53,336 nt of DNA from contig NZ_JRPC02000016.1 of assembly GCF_000765745.2 (NCBI RefSeq), positions 1-53,336 on the forward strand. The letters are read 5' to 3'. The translations under genes were made by a program, and so were the position numbers. Source of the DNA: Helicobacter apodemus. GTDB taxonomy: Bacteria; Campylobacterota; Campylobacteria; Campylobacterales; Helicobacteraceae. Below the pieces are notes generated by a model. The model was not told the origin of the DNA. It searched no databases and worked only from the letters and a program-made list of their open reading frames with translations. Shown here one piece after another: positions 43,424 to 53,054 of the stretch. The first letter of the stretch is position 1, and the number at the start of each line of letters is the position of its first letter.

Positions 43424-44815
43424 GTGAGTAAAACTTATTTAATTGATACTTCTATTATTTTAGACGATGTAGAAAATCTCTTTTTTCTCCATCAAAATGG
43501 TGAAAATATTATCTTTATCTGCGATGTTACCTTAAGCGAGCTTGATAAAAAGAAAGATTTAAGCACACAAACAGGGTTTTTCGCAAGAGAGTTTTTCCGT
43601 AACATCTTAAGTGATGAGTCCCATATCTCATCTTTTAAGCCTCTTTTAGAGGATAGTATCCATAGCATTAACTTTGCCTATAATGATACAAAGATTCCCC
43701 TACAAATTATTCATCGCCCAAGATATGAAATTCAACATTTAGACTATGGCTTAAATGATGCAAGAATCTTAGAGATTGCTAAAGATTATGGTTTTATATT
43801 ACTCACCAATGATATTTCACTTAAAGTTTATGCCATCTCTAATAATCTCATCTCCCAGTCTTTAATCCGTGATAAAATCGACGATCCACATTCTATTAAC
43901 TTCTTCCACCCACTTAGAGCACATAAGAAAAATATTGCCTACTCTATTCAGAACAATCAAGATTTTCTATCCTTAAAAAATTGGAGTTTATTAGAAGTTG
44001 ATGAGGAGGACAACACAGAAAGCTCTCTTTATCTAACAGGGAAAAAATATTATGGGATTAAGCTAGAGGGAAGTTTTGAAAACTTAAATTTTGATGAAAT
44101 CTTAAAAGAGGACAAACTTTATATCCAACCCATTAATTTAGAGCAGAAATTCCTTTACACAATCCTAACCCACCCAAAAAATAAAATTACTATCTGTAGT
44201 GGAGCAACGGGTAGTGGAAAAACACTTATTGCACTACAAGCTGGAATTAGCTTATTTAAAAGAGGGGTAGTCAATGGCATTATTTATATGAGGAATACCA
44301 TTACCGCTAATGATAAAGAAGCGGAATTAGGCTTTAGAAAAGGTGATGAGAACCAAAAGCTTAGTTATTTTATGTATCCCCTCTTTAGCACCATTAATTT
44401 TATGATTACTAAAATGCAAAAGGAATCTTTAGCAAAAAGGATAGAATACAAAGGCGATGCTAATAGCTTTGAGAGCAGAGAAGCCACAGAATACTTTCTC
44501 CAAAAGCATAATATTGAAGTTATGGATATAGCACACGCCAGAGGTGTGAGTATCGCAAAGAAATTTGTTATTTTTGATGAAGCACAAAATGCTTCTAATG
44601 CAACTATTAAACTTATCGGGACAAGGATTGCTGAAGATTCTAGAATAGTATTTTTAGGCGATCCGGCACAAATTGATCATCCCTATCTTAGCAAATACCG
44701 CAATGGATTAGTAAGCTTATTAAAAAAGGCAAAACAAGACGATTTTCTAGCAGGAATTGTTTTAAAGCATACTATTAGGAGCGAGATTGCGGGTTGGTTT
44801 GAAGAGAATTTCTAA
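43424..44815 (+). CDS. PIN-PhoH fusion ATPase (PhoH2 type)
   Basis: A 463-residue two-domain protein. The N-terminal PIN nuclease domain (about 3-140) shows YLIDTSIILDD, CDVTLSELDKKK, and acidic residues in LNDARILEIA and LLTNDISLK. The C-terminal PhoH ATPase (about 240-463) has Walker A GATGSGKTLIALQ, Walker B KFVIFDEAQNAS and FLGDPAQIDHP. PhoH2 proteins unwind and cut RNA in the mycobacterial case studied. No antitoxin gene is adjacent here. The GTG start at 43424 follows the nrdA stop directly, so its expression is tied to nrdA. The 3' end overlaps convergent xseA by four bases. Confidence 0.9.
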   Translation: MSKTYLIDTSIILDDVENLFFLHQNGENIIFICDVTLSELDKKKDLSTQTGFFAREFFRNILSDESHISSFKPLLEDSIHSINFAYNDTKIPLQIIHRPRYEIQHLDYGLNDARILEIAKDYGFILLTNDISLKVYAISNNLISQSLIRDKIDDPHSINFFHPLRAHKKNIAYSIQNNQDFLSLKNWSLLEVDEEDNTESSLYLTGKKYYGIKLEGSFENLNFDEILKEDKLYIQPINLEQKFLYTILTHPKNKITICSGATGSGKTLIALQAGISLFKRGVVNGIIYMRNTITANDKEAELGFRKGDENQKLSYFMYPLFSTINFMITKMQKESLAKRIEYKGDANSFESREATEYFLQKHNIEVMDIAHARGVSIAKKFVIFDEAQNASNATIKLIGTRIAEDSRIVFLGDPAQIDHPYLSKYRNGLVSLLKKAKQDDFLAGIVLKHTIRSEIAGWFEENF

Positions 44816-46074
44816 GAATCTTTATCCTCTAAAGGATGAATTTCTATCACCTGTGCTAAAACTTGTGCATAACTATCCTCCAAAGTGATATTAGAATGAA
44901 ATTTTAAATCTAGGAGATTTTTAATGGGTTTTTGCTGGATATGGGCAAAAACATAGCCTTTTCTTTGATAATTCTTTGGATTTTTAGATTCTAAGCTTGA
45001 ACGCAAAGTTTCTAAATAATTTTGGTTTTTATAAAATGCCTCTTCTAATTTTTGTGTTAAATGCACCCCAAAAGGCTTTAAGCTATATTCGTATTTTTTC
45101 AATCTTGATTCTAACTTTTGTTGTAGAGACAAAGATAAATAATGGAATTGGTAATAAAGATTTTCTAATTGATTAAAAAAGGGATTCTTTTCTAAAAGCA
45201 TTGTTAAAGTATCAAAAGTTCTTGTTTTATGCTCTAAAATACGTTTTAGTTTATCCTCTAAGCTTTTTTGTAAAAAATCTAATCCCATTAAACATTCATT
45301 CTTATCAGGCAAGAGTAATTCTATCGCTGCTGATGGCGTAGGAGCGCGTAAATCCGCTACAAAGTCGCTCAATACAACATCCGGTTCGTGCCCTATAGCA
45401 GAAATAACAGGCGTTTTCATGTGAAAAATAGCTTCAACCACCAAAGGTTCATTAAAAGCCCACAAATCCTCTAAACTCCCTCCACCCCTTGCTAAAATCA
45501 CGCAATCTACACCTAAAGAATCCGCATATTTTAAATTCCTAGCAATCTCTTCTTTAGCACCTTCACCTTGCACTAAAGTATCAAGCAAAAAAAACTCTGT
45601 TAATTCCCATCTCTTTTGTGCGACCCTCAACATATCGTGTAAAACTGCCCCGCTCTTAGAGGTAAGCAAGGCTACTTTTTTAGGGAATTTTGGGAATGGT
45701 TGTTGTTTTTTAAAATACCCTCTCTTTTCATATTCTTCTTTTAGTTGCTCATAGGCTAAAGTTAGCTCACCAATACCACTTGGCATAGCACTAATACAAT
45801 TTAGCTGGTATTCCCCTCTTGGAGTATAAAGCGAAATAGCACCAAAGAGAACAACACTGCTCCCCTCTGTAATTTTAAATTTCAGTTTAGAAACATTTCC
45901 TCTAAACATTACACATTTGAGATTAGAATCTTTATCTTTTAAAGTAAAATACAAATGTCCGCTAGAATGATAAGTGCAATTACTTACCTCTCCACAAACA
46001 CTCACTTGCAAAAAAGTCGCTTCTAATAAACTCTTAATTTGTAAATTTAATGCACTAACACTTAAAATTTGCAT
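44812..46074 (-). CDS. xseA: exodeoxyribonuclease VII large subunit
   Basis: XseA, 420 residues, the catalytic subunit of exonuclease VII, which degrades single-stranded DNA in both directions. An OB-fold opens the protein (VSVCGEVSNCTYHSSGHLYFTLKDKDSNLKCVMF, about 23-56). The nuclease part has GAVLHDML, DCVILARGGGSLEDLWAFNEP and PVISAIGHEPDVVLSDFVADLRAPTPSAA near residues 216-243, then a long coiled coil. Length is normal. Its ATG shares a base with the pycB stop. xseB is not in this window. Confidence 0.95.
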   Translation of the reverse strand: MQILSVSALNLQIKSLLEATFLQVSVCGEVSNCTYHSSGHLYFTLKDKDSNLKCVMFRGNVSKLKFKITEGSSVVLFGAISLYTPRGEYQLNCISAMPSGIGELTLAYEQLKEEYEKRGYFKKQQPFPKFPKKVALLTSKSGAVLHDMLRVAQKRWELTEFFLLDTLVQGEGAKEEIARNLKYADSLGVDCVILARGGGSLEDLWAFNEPLVVEAIFHMKTPVISAIGHEPDVVLSDFVADLRAPTPSAAIELLLPDKNECLMGLDFLQKSLEDKLKRILEHKTRTFDTLTMLLEKNPFFNQLENLYYQFHYLSLSLQQKLESRLKKYEYSLKPFGVHLTQKLEEAFYKNQNYLETLRSSLESKNPKNYQRKGYVFAHIQQKPIKNLLDLKFHSNITLEDSYAQVLAQVIEIHPLEDKDS

Positions 46075-47864
46075 TATTCAACAAACATAATAGCAAGATT
46101 GGCACTAATTTGTTGCCCTTCTTTGGCATAAATTTCTTTAATCTCTCCACCAATAGTTGCTAAAACTTGATTTTCCATTTTCATAGCTTCCACAATAGCT
46201 AAAACATCACCCTCTTTAATCTTATCCCCTACTTTTACATAAAGCTTAGTTAGGTTTCCGGGCATTGGAGAGATAATATGACCCCGCAAACTGGCTTGAG
46301 GCAGTGAATCGCTATTGCTTTTATCATTTGTAGAATCCTCATTTTGAGATTCCACTAAAACTTCTTTTAAATCCCCATTAATACGGATAAAAAATGGGCG
46401 AACCTTTTCATCTTTTGCACCGCTTCCTTCAACTTTCACCCTATAAGATTCGCCGTGTAAATTAATCGTAAATTCCTTAGACATTGGAGAGTGAGACCCA
46501 TCCTCAAAAGTTTTAAGGGATTCTGGAGATAAACGATTTTCATTACGTTCCTCTAAAAAAGTCTTTGCGACCCCACCAAAAATAGCATAAGAAATAACAT
46601 CTGTTGGGCTTTTGGCAAATTCCTTAGATTCTTCTTTAGCCTTTTGCATTTCTGGGGCTATTTTATCCGCTGGACGCATATCAATAATCTCTTCCCCCTC
46701 TGCTTTTATCTTATCAAGCAATTCTTTAGCAATAGGAGCAGGAGTCTTCCCATAGCAACCTTTAATCATATTTTTAGATTCTATAGTAAGTGTTTTATAC
46801 CTTGTTTGGCTAAGAATATTTAAAACCGCTTGAGTCCCAACAATCTGGCTAGATGGAGTAACAAGGGGAGGATACCCAAAATCTTTCCTTACTTTAGGAA
46901 TTTCTGCTAAAACCTCATCCATTTTATCTAAGGCATTTTGTTCTCTTAATTGATTAGCCATATTAGAAATCATACCACCGGGTATTTGATTAACTAATAC
47001 ACGCGTATCAATTTGGTTGTATTCAGATTCAAACTTTTTATATTTTCTACCATTGCGTTTAAGTATCTCTGCTGCCCTCTCCATAAGGCTTAAATCTAAT
47101 TTGCTATCCCATTGTGTATTTTTAAGTGTTGCTACCATAGATTGCGTGCAAGGATGGCTAGTCCCCTCAGCTAAAGCGGAATTAGCTAAATCAATAATAT
47201 CCACTCCTGCTTCAATAGCCATTAAATGCGAACCAAAGGCAAACCCTGCAGTAGAATGCGTATGTAAGGCTAAAGGAATACCTATGGTTTCTTTTAATGC
47301 TTTAACAAGCTCATAAGCAGCATTAGGCGTTATTAAACCCGCCATATCTTTAATAGCTATAGAATCACAACCCCGCTTTTCTAACTCTTGGGCTAACTCT
47401 ACAAAATTTTTGGTAGTATGCACCGGTGAAGTTGTATAGCAAACCGCTCCTTGTGCGTGTTTTCCTTGCTTTTTAACTTCCTCTATAGAAACTTCAAGAT
47501 TCCTAATATCATTTAACGCATCAAAGATTCTAAAAATATCTACACCATTTTGTGCAGAGAGCTGGATAAATTCTTTAACGACATCATCAGCATAATGGCG
47601 GTAACCAATGAGATTTTGACCCCTTAGCAACATTTGGATAGGAGTCTTTTTAAAAATATCCTTAAAAATCGCTAAACGTTCAAAAGGATCTTCTTTAAGG
47701 TATCTTAAACAGGTATCATAGGTTGCCCCACCCCATACTTCAACACTATGAAATCCCACCTCCTCAAAAATCCTTGCTGCTTCTACCATATCCTCTGTTC
47801 GCATTCTTGTTGCTAGTAAAGATTGATGCCCATCCCTTAAACTATTTTCGGTAATCTTTATCAT
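46074..47864 (-). CDS. pycB: pyruvate carboxylase subunit B (biotin-carrying)
   Basis: A 596-residue carboxyltransferase subunit from ATG 47864, which has GGAG seven bases upstream (an extension to 47879 is spurious). The opening ENSLRDGHQSLLATRM and the carboxyltransferase metal site region (LHTHSTAGFAF, NSALAEGTSHP) are typical of OadA/PycB. The C-terminal biotinyl domain has EAMKMENQVLA with the biotinylated Lys, near residue 562. In Campylobacterota this subunit pairs with a separate biotin carboxylase (PycA) for anaplerotic oxaloacetate synthesis. An oxaloacetate decarboxylase alpha subunit is the alternative, but no OadB/G genes are adjacent. It is coupled to xseA. Confidence 0.9.
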   Translation of the reverse strand: MIKITENSLRDGHQSLLATRMRTEDMVEAARIFEEVGFHSVEVWGGATYDTCLRYLKEDPFERLAIFKDIFKKTPIQMLLRGQNLIGYRHYADDVVKEFIQLSAQNGVDIFRIFDALNDIRNLEVSIEEVKKQGKHAQGAVCYTTSPVHTTKNFVELAQELEKRGCDSIAIKDMAGLITPNAAYELVKALKETIGIPLALHTHSTAGFAFGSHLMAIEAGVDIIDLANSALAEGTSHPCTQSMVATLKNTQWDSKLDLSLMERAAEILKRNGRKYKKFESEYNQIDTRVLVNQIPGGMISNMANQLREQNALDKMDEVLAEIPKVRKDFGYPPLVTPSSQIVGTQAVLNILSQTRYKTLTIESKNMIKGCYGKTPAPIAKELLDKIKAEGEEIIDMRPADKIAPEMQKAKEESKEFAKSPTDVISYAIFGGVAKTFLEERNENRLSPESLKTFEDGSHSPMSKEFTINLHGESYRVKVEGSGAKDEKVRPFFIRINGDLKEVLVESQNEDSTNDKSNSDSLPQASLRGHIISPMPGNLTKLYVKVGDKIKEGDVLAIVEAMKMENQVLATIGGEIKEIYAKEGQQISANLAIMFVE

Positions 47865-47879
47865 TCTTGAACTCCACAA

Positions 47880-48261
47880 ATCTTATAGAATGAAATATTA
47901 TAACATTAATTCTTTTTGTAAAAAGATTTTTACCCTTTATTCTTAGGATATTTTTACTTTGCTTTTCTTTTAGTATCACAAAACACTACGTAAAACAACA
48001 TAAAACCTATATTATTCTATATCCTTAATGTATAAGACACATTGTTTTATCAAGCGGGTATCCTATTTGTAAGTTTTTAAAGTTTAAGCACTAGATTTCT
48101 TATCCTCTACATTCAATGGGTATTAAAAAACAGATAGATAAAGATTGTTGATAGTATATCTTACTAAAGAGATTCAAAAGATATTCACTCCATTAAACTT
48201 TTAAACTTTGCCCTGCTTTTGCATAGTCAAGATACATCTAACCTAATAATTGCTTCAAATA
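47880..48261. other. non-coding gap between pycB and the phase-variable locus
   Basis: I find no ORF of note, terminator or repeat in this 380-base AT-rich stretch. It separates the stop of the last poly-G gene from the pycB leader. Confidence 0.4.
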
Positions 48262-49778
48262 TCACTTTTTCATTTTCTTAGCAATAAAATCCGCAATAAA
48301 AGCACTAGAGCACCCTAGATTAAAAACTTCTTTTTCGCGATACTCTTTGATACTTAAGGCTCTTTGGTCTTTATCCTCATTTTTTATTTTCTCAATACTC
48401 TCAAGACATTCTTTAACATCTCTAGCATAAAAATGTAATGTTGGGTTATAAAAACTAATCCCTTTATAAGCATTTTGGTTGTCAGAGCCAATCAAAATAG
48501 CGGGTTTTAAAGTTGTTAAGGGAAAGGTATAAACCAAGCTTGAATAGTCCCCTATAAGACAAAGGCATTCTCCCATTTTCTCTGCACTTAAACGATTAGA
48601 GGTATCATAGAACACCCCCCCCCTCTAGGGAAATTAAGAATCTCTTGATAATCCTCTTTTTTAGAACCCGGATGTGGGCGTAAAATAACTTTTTGATTAT
48701 TTGTTAAAAAAACTTTTAAGAGTTCTTTAACCAAAACAAGATTCTTCGTATCATTAATAGCGATTAAAATAGTCTCTGCATTAACCATAGGAGGAATCTT
48801 AGAATATTCTAAAATATAACTATCAAGACTAGGATAACCCGCACATACAAGCTCTTCCTCATAACCGCATTCTAAAAACTTCTCTTCTAAAATTTTATAA
48901 TTAGAAACAGAAGTTATCATCCTAAACCCATTAATCCCCATTTTTCTCTTAAACCAAAAATCATCAAGAGGGCGATTGCGTTGATAAAGTGCGGCGATAG
49001 GGTCAATATAAGCGTGAGAGACATAAACATACTTTCCTCCCCAGCTAGGAGCAGTAAGTGGCATAAGACAGGTTACATAAAATTGAAAAATATTTAAAAA
49101 TATCCCCATATAGCTAGATTGTAGAGGAAAGCAAATAGATTGACTTCTTTTAGAAGGAGGCAAACACACATAAGATTCTTCATCATAATACACATAAATA
49201 ACCCTTAAGTTTTGCCTCTGCAAAAAATCTCCAATCTCCCCTAAATGTTTGCCTCCACTAAAGGTTGTAACTTGTATCCCAACAACAGGAGATTGCAGAT
49301 TAAAATAACTCGTAAAATAATCATTAGCCCTAAAGCATAGCTCTTTAAAAGCTACCACAAAGGCATTTTTTTCATCTAAAGAAATCCAAAAATGCAAGCA
49401 AAAATATCCCGTATAACTCAAAAAAAGAAAATGGTCGTTTATAACATTTTCTTTCACCCATTCAAAGTTAAAGTTCTCAAGGGCTTCTTTAAAGACTTTC
49501 TCTAAAGATTCTATGCCATTTTTAACTAAAGGCAAACTTTTAGCATTCTCGAATAATTTCTTATAAAAATCTTTATCTTGATGAATAATCCACAACTCCC
49601 CCTCTTGAATACTATTTTTTAAGAAACTAAGAGAGGTAGATTCTAAGGAATCATCCACAATAAAAATTTGCCTTTGTTCCATATAATGTTGCTTTTGCAG
49701 CTCTTTTATCATCAAATGAGCCGCTTGTGTATCCTCTCCATTAGGATAAAGGTAGAGATTTTTAGACTTTTTTTGCAC
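48262..49778 (-). CDS. phase-variable CDP-glycerol:glycerophosphotransferase-like enzyme (currently out of frame)
   Basis: Two overlapping frames form one gene split at a G9 tract (48615-48623). The first frame, from a likely GTG at 49778 (AAGG seven bases upstream), ends shortly after RGGG. With one more G (or two fewer) it joins the second, giving about 505 residues: ...NFPRGGG-VFYDTSNRLSAEKMGECLCLIGDYSSL.... Family signs are VSHAYIDPIAALYQRN (His), CAGYPSLDSYI, KVILRPHPGSKK and GDYSSLVYTFPLTTLKPAI, as in teichoic-acid-type CDP-glycerol transferases with a GT-B fold. It would attach glycerol phosphate, or a similar group, to a surface glycan from the cytoplasmic side. As sequenced it makes a truncated protein lacking the C-terminal quarter. 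It overlaps the upstream methyltransferase by 17 bases. Confidence 0.82.
48615..48623 (-). repeat. poly-G(9) contingency tract
   Basis: Nine C on the plus strand, nine G in the coding strand, within the glycerophosphotransferase-like gene at about codon 386. G10 or G7 would restore the frame; G9 leads to a stop after the residues CSMIPLIV. Confidence 0.92.
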
Positions 49779-50529
49779 TCCAGCACCTTGTCGTATATTT
49801 AATATCCAATTCCTTAGGTAGCTTCTCACTCATCTTTTGAGTGATTTTTCCAAACAATTCTTGCCCCTCTTTAGTTTCTAAATCCCAATAAGGATTTTTT
49901 ACACTCCGCCAAGCATTGATATAATTCTCTAAACTCTGATGAAAATAAAAATCTTCCTCTATATAAATAATATTATCAAAAAGTTCTTTATGCTCTGCTA
50001 TAAAGCTTCTTTGCTCCTCTCTCCTCACACCTCTTGTATAATTTGGCACAAACTCTAAAATAACATTTTCCGCTATCTCTTGAATCTTATCAGACAAATC
50101 CCGATGATTCCACATACAAGAAAAATAACTTTGTGGCTTTAACAACCGATAAGCTTCCTTTAAAGCCTCTAATCTATCCATTACATTAAAGCTACTCCCA
50201 AAGGTAACCCAATCAAAATCACCGCTAGAGAGTGTAGAATCAATCCCTGTAGCCCTAACCCATTCAATCTTACTGCCTTTTGTCCTTTCAATCCCAATTT
50301 CACGCATCGCATCATTAGGCTCTACGGCAACCACTTCACAACCTCTCTCTAAAAGCATAATGCTTAAATTCCCTGTTCCAGCACCAATATCAGCAACTCT
50401 TAAAGGGGTATTCCCCCCCCCCGCCAACTTCACGAGCATAGTAATAGTATTTGGTGCATAATTAGGTCTAAATTCATAAAATTTTGCGTGTTTGGTATAA
50501 TCCCACACTTGTTCAACGATTTTTTCCAT
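49762..50529 (-). CDS. phase-variable SAM-dependent methyltransferase (in frame, G10)
   Basis: A 255-residue class I methyltransferase. SAM motif I LRVADIGAGTGNLSIMLLERGCEVVAVEPN is at about 42-71, and the post-motif region FDWVTFGSSFNVMDRLEALKEAYRLLKP is at about 104-131. A poly-G(10) tract (50413-50422) encodes the Gly-Gly-Gly before motif I, near codon 36; as sequenced the frame is intact. It resembles its neighbour at 51955-52737 in layout and in the C-terminus (RCWSAKKV versus RAWSARKV), so the two are probably paralogues. It probably methylates a sugar or phospho-glycerol group added by the adjacent transferase. TAAGGAG precedes the ATG. Confidence 0.82.
   Translation of the reverse strand: MEKIVEQVWDYTKHAKFYEFRPNYAPNTITMLVKLAGGGNTPLRVADIGAGTGNLSIMLLERGCEVVAVEPNDAMREIGIERTKGSKIEWVRATGIDSTLSSGDFDWVTFGSSFNVMDRLEALKEAYRLLKPQSYFSCMWNHRDLSDKIQEIAENVILEFVPNYTRGVRREEQRSFIAEHKELFDNIIYIEEDFYFHQSLENYINAWRSVKNPYWDLETKEGQELFGKITQKMSEKLPKELDIKYTTRCWSAKKV
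50413..50422 (-). repeat. poly-G(10) contingency tract
   Basis: Ten C on the plus strand lie inside the methyltransferase at about codon 36. The G10 length keeps the frame (Ala-Gly-Gly-Gly-Asn), so the gene is on. Loss or gain of one G would truncate it before the SAM motif. Confidence 0.92.
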
Positions 50530-50571
50530 AGTTTCTCCTTAAAATAAATTTTTAGATGTAAATTTTAGATT

Positions 50572-51920
50572 TTAAACTTTTGATGATATTCCCACCTCCT
50601 TTTTAAAATCAATTTTAAAAAAATTATGCAAAATATACTCCGCTAAATATTCACTAGCCTTACCAAAGTGATAAAGGTTACCCTCTCTATATCTAACGAT
50701 ATTTTCTGTCCATTGTCGCTGTTCTTTTTGAAAAGCTTTTACTACTTTGATAAATGCTTTTGTGCTTAAGGTATCCAAGCATTTTCCAAGCCTTTCATCT
50801 AAAACTTGCTCTTTAGTAAATAAAACAAGGCTAGGGGCAAGGCTTAAGAAAGGAAAGGAATATTTAGAAGTTGTTTTTCCACAGACAAATAAAAAAGAAT
50901 CCAAATAACTCTGTGCTTGAATTTGCCAAGAATCATCGATAAAAAAGTTTTTAGCAGATTCTAAAGGTTTAAGCATTTGCTTCACATAAGCACTATTCCA
51001 GACATTTTCGCAAAAGCTTCTTGAACGCAAAATCACCTTAACATTAGGAAGTAAATCTTGTATAGCCTGCATATAAGGTATCATTAACTCTAGCTCTGCT
51101 ATATCATAAGGCGCAAATAAAACTGCCTTTTTCACCCTTGCTTCTTGCCTACTTATTTCACGCACCATTCTATCAAACCCCAAATAGCCACAAGGGATAA
51201 ATTCCCCCCCCCCCCGCTAGGCATAAACCTAGGAGAAGCAATACAGAGATAATCAAGCTTTTCTTTTTGCTCTTTTAAAGATAAAGAGGAAAAATCTGCT
51301 AAAGAATGTCCTACAATGATTGTAGAAATTTTTGTATTTTTAGGAGTCCAAGATACTTTACAAAGCACATCCACACAATCTACTAAATCCAAATAAAAGC
51401 AAGGGAGAAAGATAGCTAAAGAATCTAAAGATTCTTGAAAGATTTTTTCTTGAATCCTTTGGTAGGCTTCAGAGGTTCCGCAAAAATAGACAATTTTAAT
51501 ACCACCTTTAGAAAACTCTGTGATTTTATCATCTAAAAATCCCAAATGCTTATCCTCTGCCATACCCCCAAGTTCAATCCCTAAAACTTGTTTCCAACCT
51601 TTAAGGGTAATTCGGCTTTTAAGCTTCTTAACACTCTCTCTAGCATAAAAAAGCATAGAATCTTCACAATAAGGGATAGATAATTCCCTAAGCTTATCTT
51701 GAAGTTTAAAGATAGTTTGATGATTTAAACCCGAGCGTTTATCCCAAGCAAGTTCCACACTTGCACCTTGAGACAATATCACCTTAGCATAATCCCTAAT
51801 GCCGCAAGTGCCTATATTATCATCAATAAAAATCGGTTTTTTCCCTGTAACATACTCTACCATACCACCAAGCACTTTTCCTGTAACTCCTGCGGGGTAG
51901 ATATAAGTTGAGGGTTTCAT
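50572..51920 (-). CDS. phase-variable glycerophosphotransferase-like enzyme (currently out of frame)
   Basis: Two frames meet at a G12 tract (51204-51215). As sequenced, the first frame (ATG 51920, AAGGA upstream) reads RFMPSGGGGNLSLV and stops at 51153. With G13 (or G10) it continues as GEFIPCGYLGFDRMVREIS into the second frame, giving 449 residues. The fused product has FCGTSEAYQRI, STIIVGHSLADFSS, CIASPRF...CGYLGFDR, KAVLFAPYDIAELELMIPYMQAI and VKVILRSRSF, an order resembling the CDP-glycerol glycerophosphotransferase/GT-B group, though with weaker motifs than the gene at 48262-49778. It is preceded by a methyltransferase and followed by another, so the locus is two methyltransferase-transferase pairs. 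Confidence 0.75.
51204..51215 (-). repeat. poly-G(12) contingency tract
   Basis: Twelve C on the plus strand lie within the transferase-like gene near codon 237. Twelve is out of frame with the downstream half; 10 or 13 would be in frame. Confidence 0.92.
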
Positions 51921-51954
51921 AATATTCCTTTATCAAACCCTACTTTTGAGGGTT

Positions 51955-52737
51955 TTAAACTTTTCTTGCACTCCAAGCCCTAATTTTATAAGGGATTTGA
52001 ATAACCGATAAAGAAGAGATTTTAGAGCTAATCATCGTTAAAATCTCTTGCCACCTAGCTTTGCCTGCTTGAGCCTGTATATCATTCACAGAATGCCAAG
52101 CACCTAAATAACGTTCCTTATCCATAGTTTCATAATAATCGCATTCCATAAAAAAGCAATCTTTAAAATCTCCTGTAGAGATAAGAATTTCTTCCCATTT
52201 TTTGACATTTTGACTCCCACTACTAACGCGTTCGAGCTCTGGGACAATACGTTTAATCTCATTTTCAATTTCAAAAAAAATAGAATCTTCTTGTATATTT
52301 CTAGGATTCCAAATAGCAGTAAAATATTTGCCCCCCCCCCCGCTAGTATTTTTGAGTATTCTTGCAAATTCCGGCAAGGATTTTTTGGGATCTGTCCAAT
52401 GAAAGGAGCTTGCCATAATTACCCAATCAGCATAATGAGAATCCACACCGGTTTGCTCTCCACTTCCCTTTTGCCATTTTACATTCATACCCTCTGTAGC
52501 CTTAATTCCCTCTTGTCGCATATTATCATTAGGTTCTATGGCTAAAACATTACAACCAAGCCCTGCTAAGACTTGAGTAAGCTTCCCCGTCCCTGCCCCA
52601 ACTTCTACAATATTTAAATCTTTTATAGGCTTTTTCTCATCATTAACACAAGCGATAAGCTTCTCTAAAAGCATTTCACTATAAGCTGGACGATTATGAT
52701 AATGTTTTGCAACCTCTGTAAAATCACCTTGCTTCAT
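51955..52737 (-). CDS. phase-variable SAM-dependent methyltransferase (in frame, G11)
   Basis: A 260-residue class I methyltransferase. SAM motif I is LNIVEVGAGTGKLTQVLAGLGCNVLAIEPNDNM (about 40-72), and DWVIMASSFHWTDPKKSLPEFARILK (about 104-129) follows. A poly-G(11) tract (52331-52341) encodes the Gly-rich turn NTSGGGGKYF near residue 134; the frame is intact. The C-terminus RAWSARKV mirrors the paralogue downstream. It is the first gene of the four-gene minus-strand locus, with 34 bases before the next start. It probably modifies the same surface polymer as its neighbours. The acceptor is unknown. Confidence 0.82.
   Translation of the reverse strand: MKQGDFTEVAKHYHNRPAYSEMLLEKLIACVNDEKKPIKDLNIVEVGAGTGKLTQVLAGLGCNVLAIEPNDNMRQEGIKATEGMNVKWQKGSGEQTGVDSHYADWVIMASSFHWTDPKKSLPEFARILKNTSGGGGKYFTAIWNPRNIQEDSIFFEIENEIKRIVPELERVSSGSQNVKKWEEILISTGDFKDCFFMECDYYETMDKERYLGAWHSVNDIQAQAGKARWQEILTMISSKISSLSVIQIPYKIRAWSARKV
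52331..52341 (-). repeat. poly-G(11) contingency tract
   Basis: Eleven C on the plus strand lie inside the methyltransferase near codon 134. G11 keeps the frame (Ser-Gly-Gly-Gly-Gly-Lys); any change not divisible by three would cut the protein in half. Confidence 0.92.
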
Positions 52738-52989
52738 TGCATTTCCCTTTTATAAAATCTTGGAATTATACCACTCACCCCTTAAACTTACCCATAATAT
52801 CGTTAGCATTAAAGATTAAACACTAAAAGATTAAAACAAAGAACTCAGTAAATAACCCATAAGTAATAAATAATAAGAAAACTTCAAACAAACAATAAGA
52901 AATAAAGAATAACTAAAGATACGATTCTTTTTAAAAGAATTCTATTAATAGCTTTTATAAATATTATAAAACTTTAAAAGAATAAATAA

Positions 52990-53054
52990 AACCAATAACC
53001 CTACTAAAGCTTTCTTATATACAATGAAAGAAAGCTTGATTGAAACTAAATAAA
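52990..53054 (+). repeat. 65-base hairpin element, copy 1
   Basis: It matches 53268-53332 at 64 of 65 positions. The core is AAGCTTTCTT (53007-53016) and AAGAAAGCTT (53028-53037), a perfect 10-bp stem with an 11-base loop. Confidence 0.85.
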
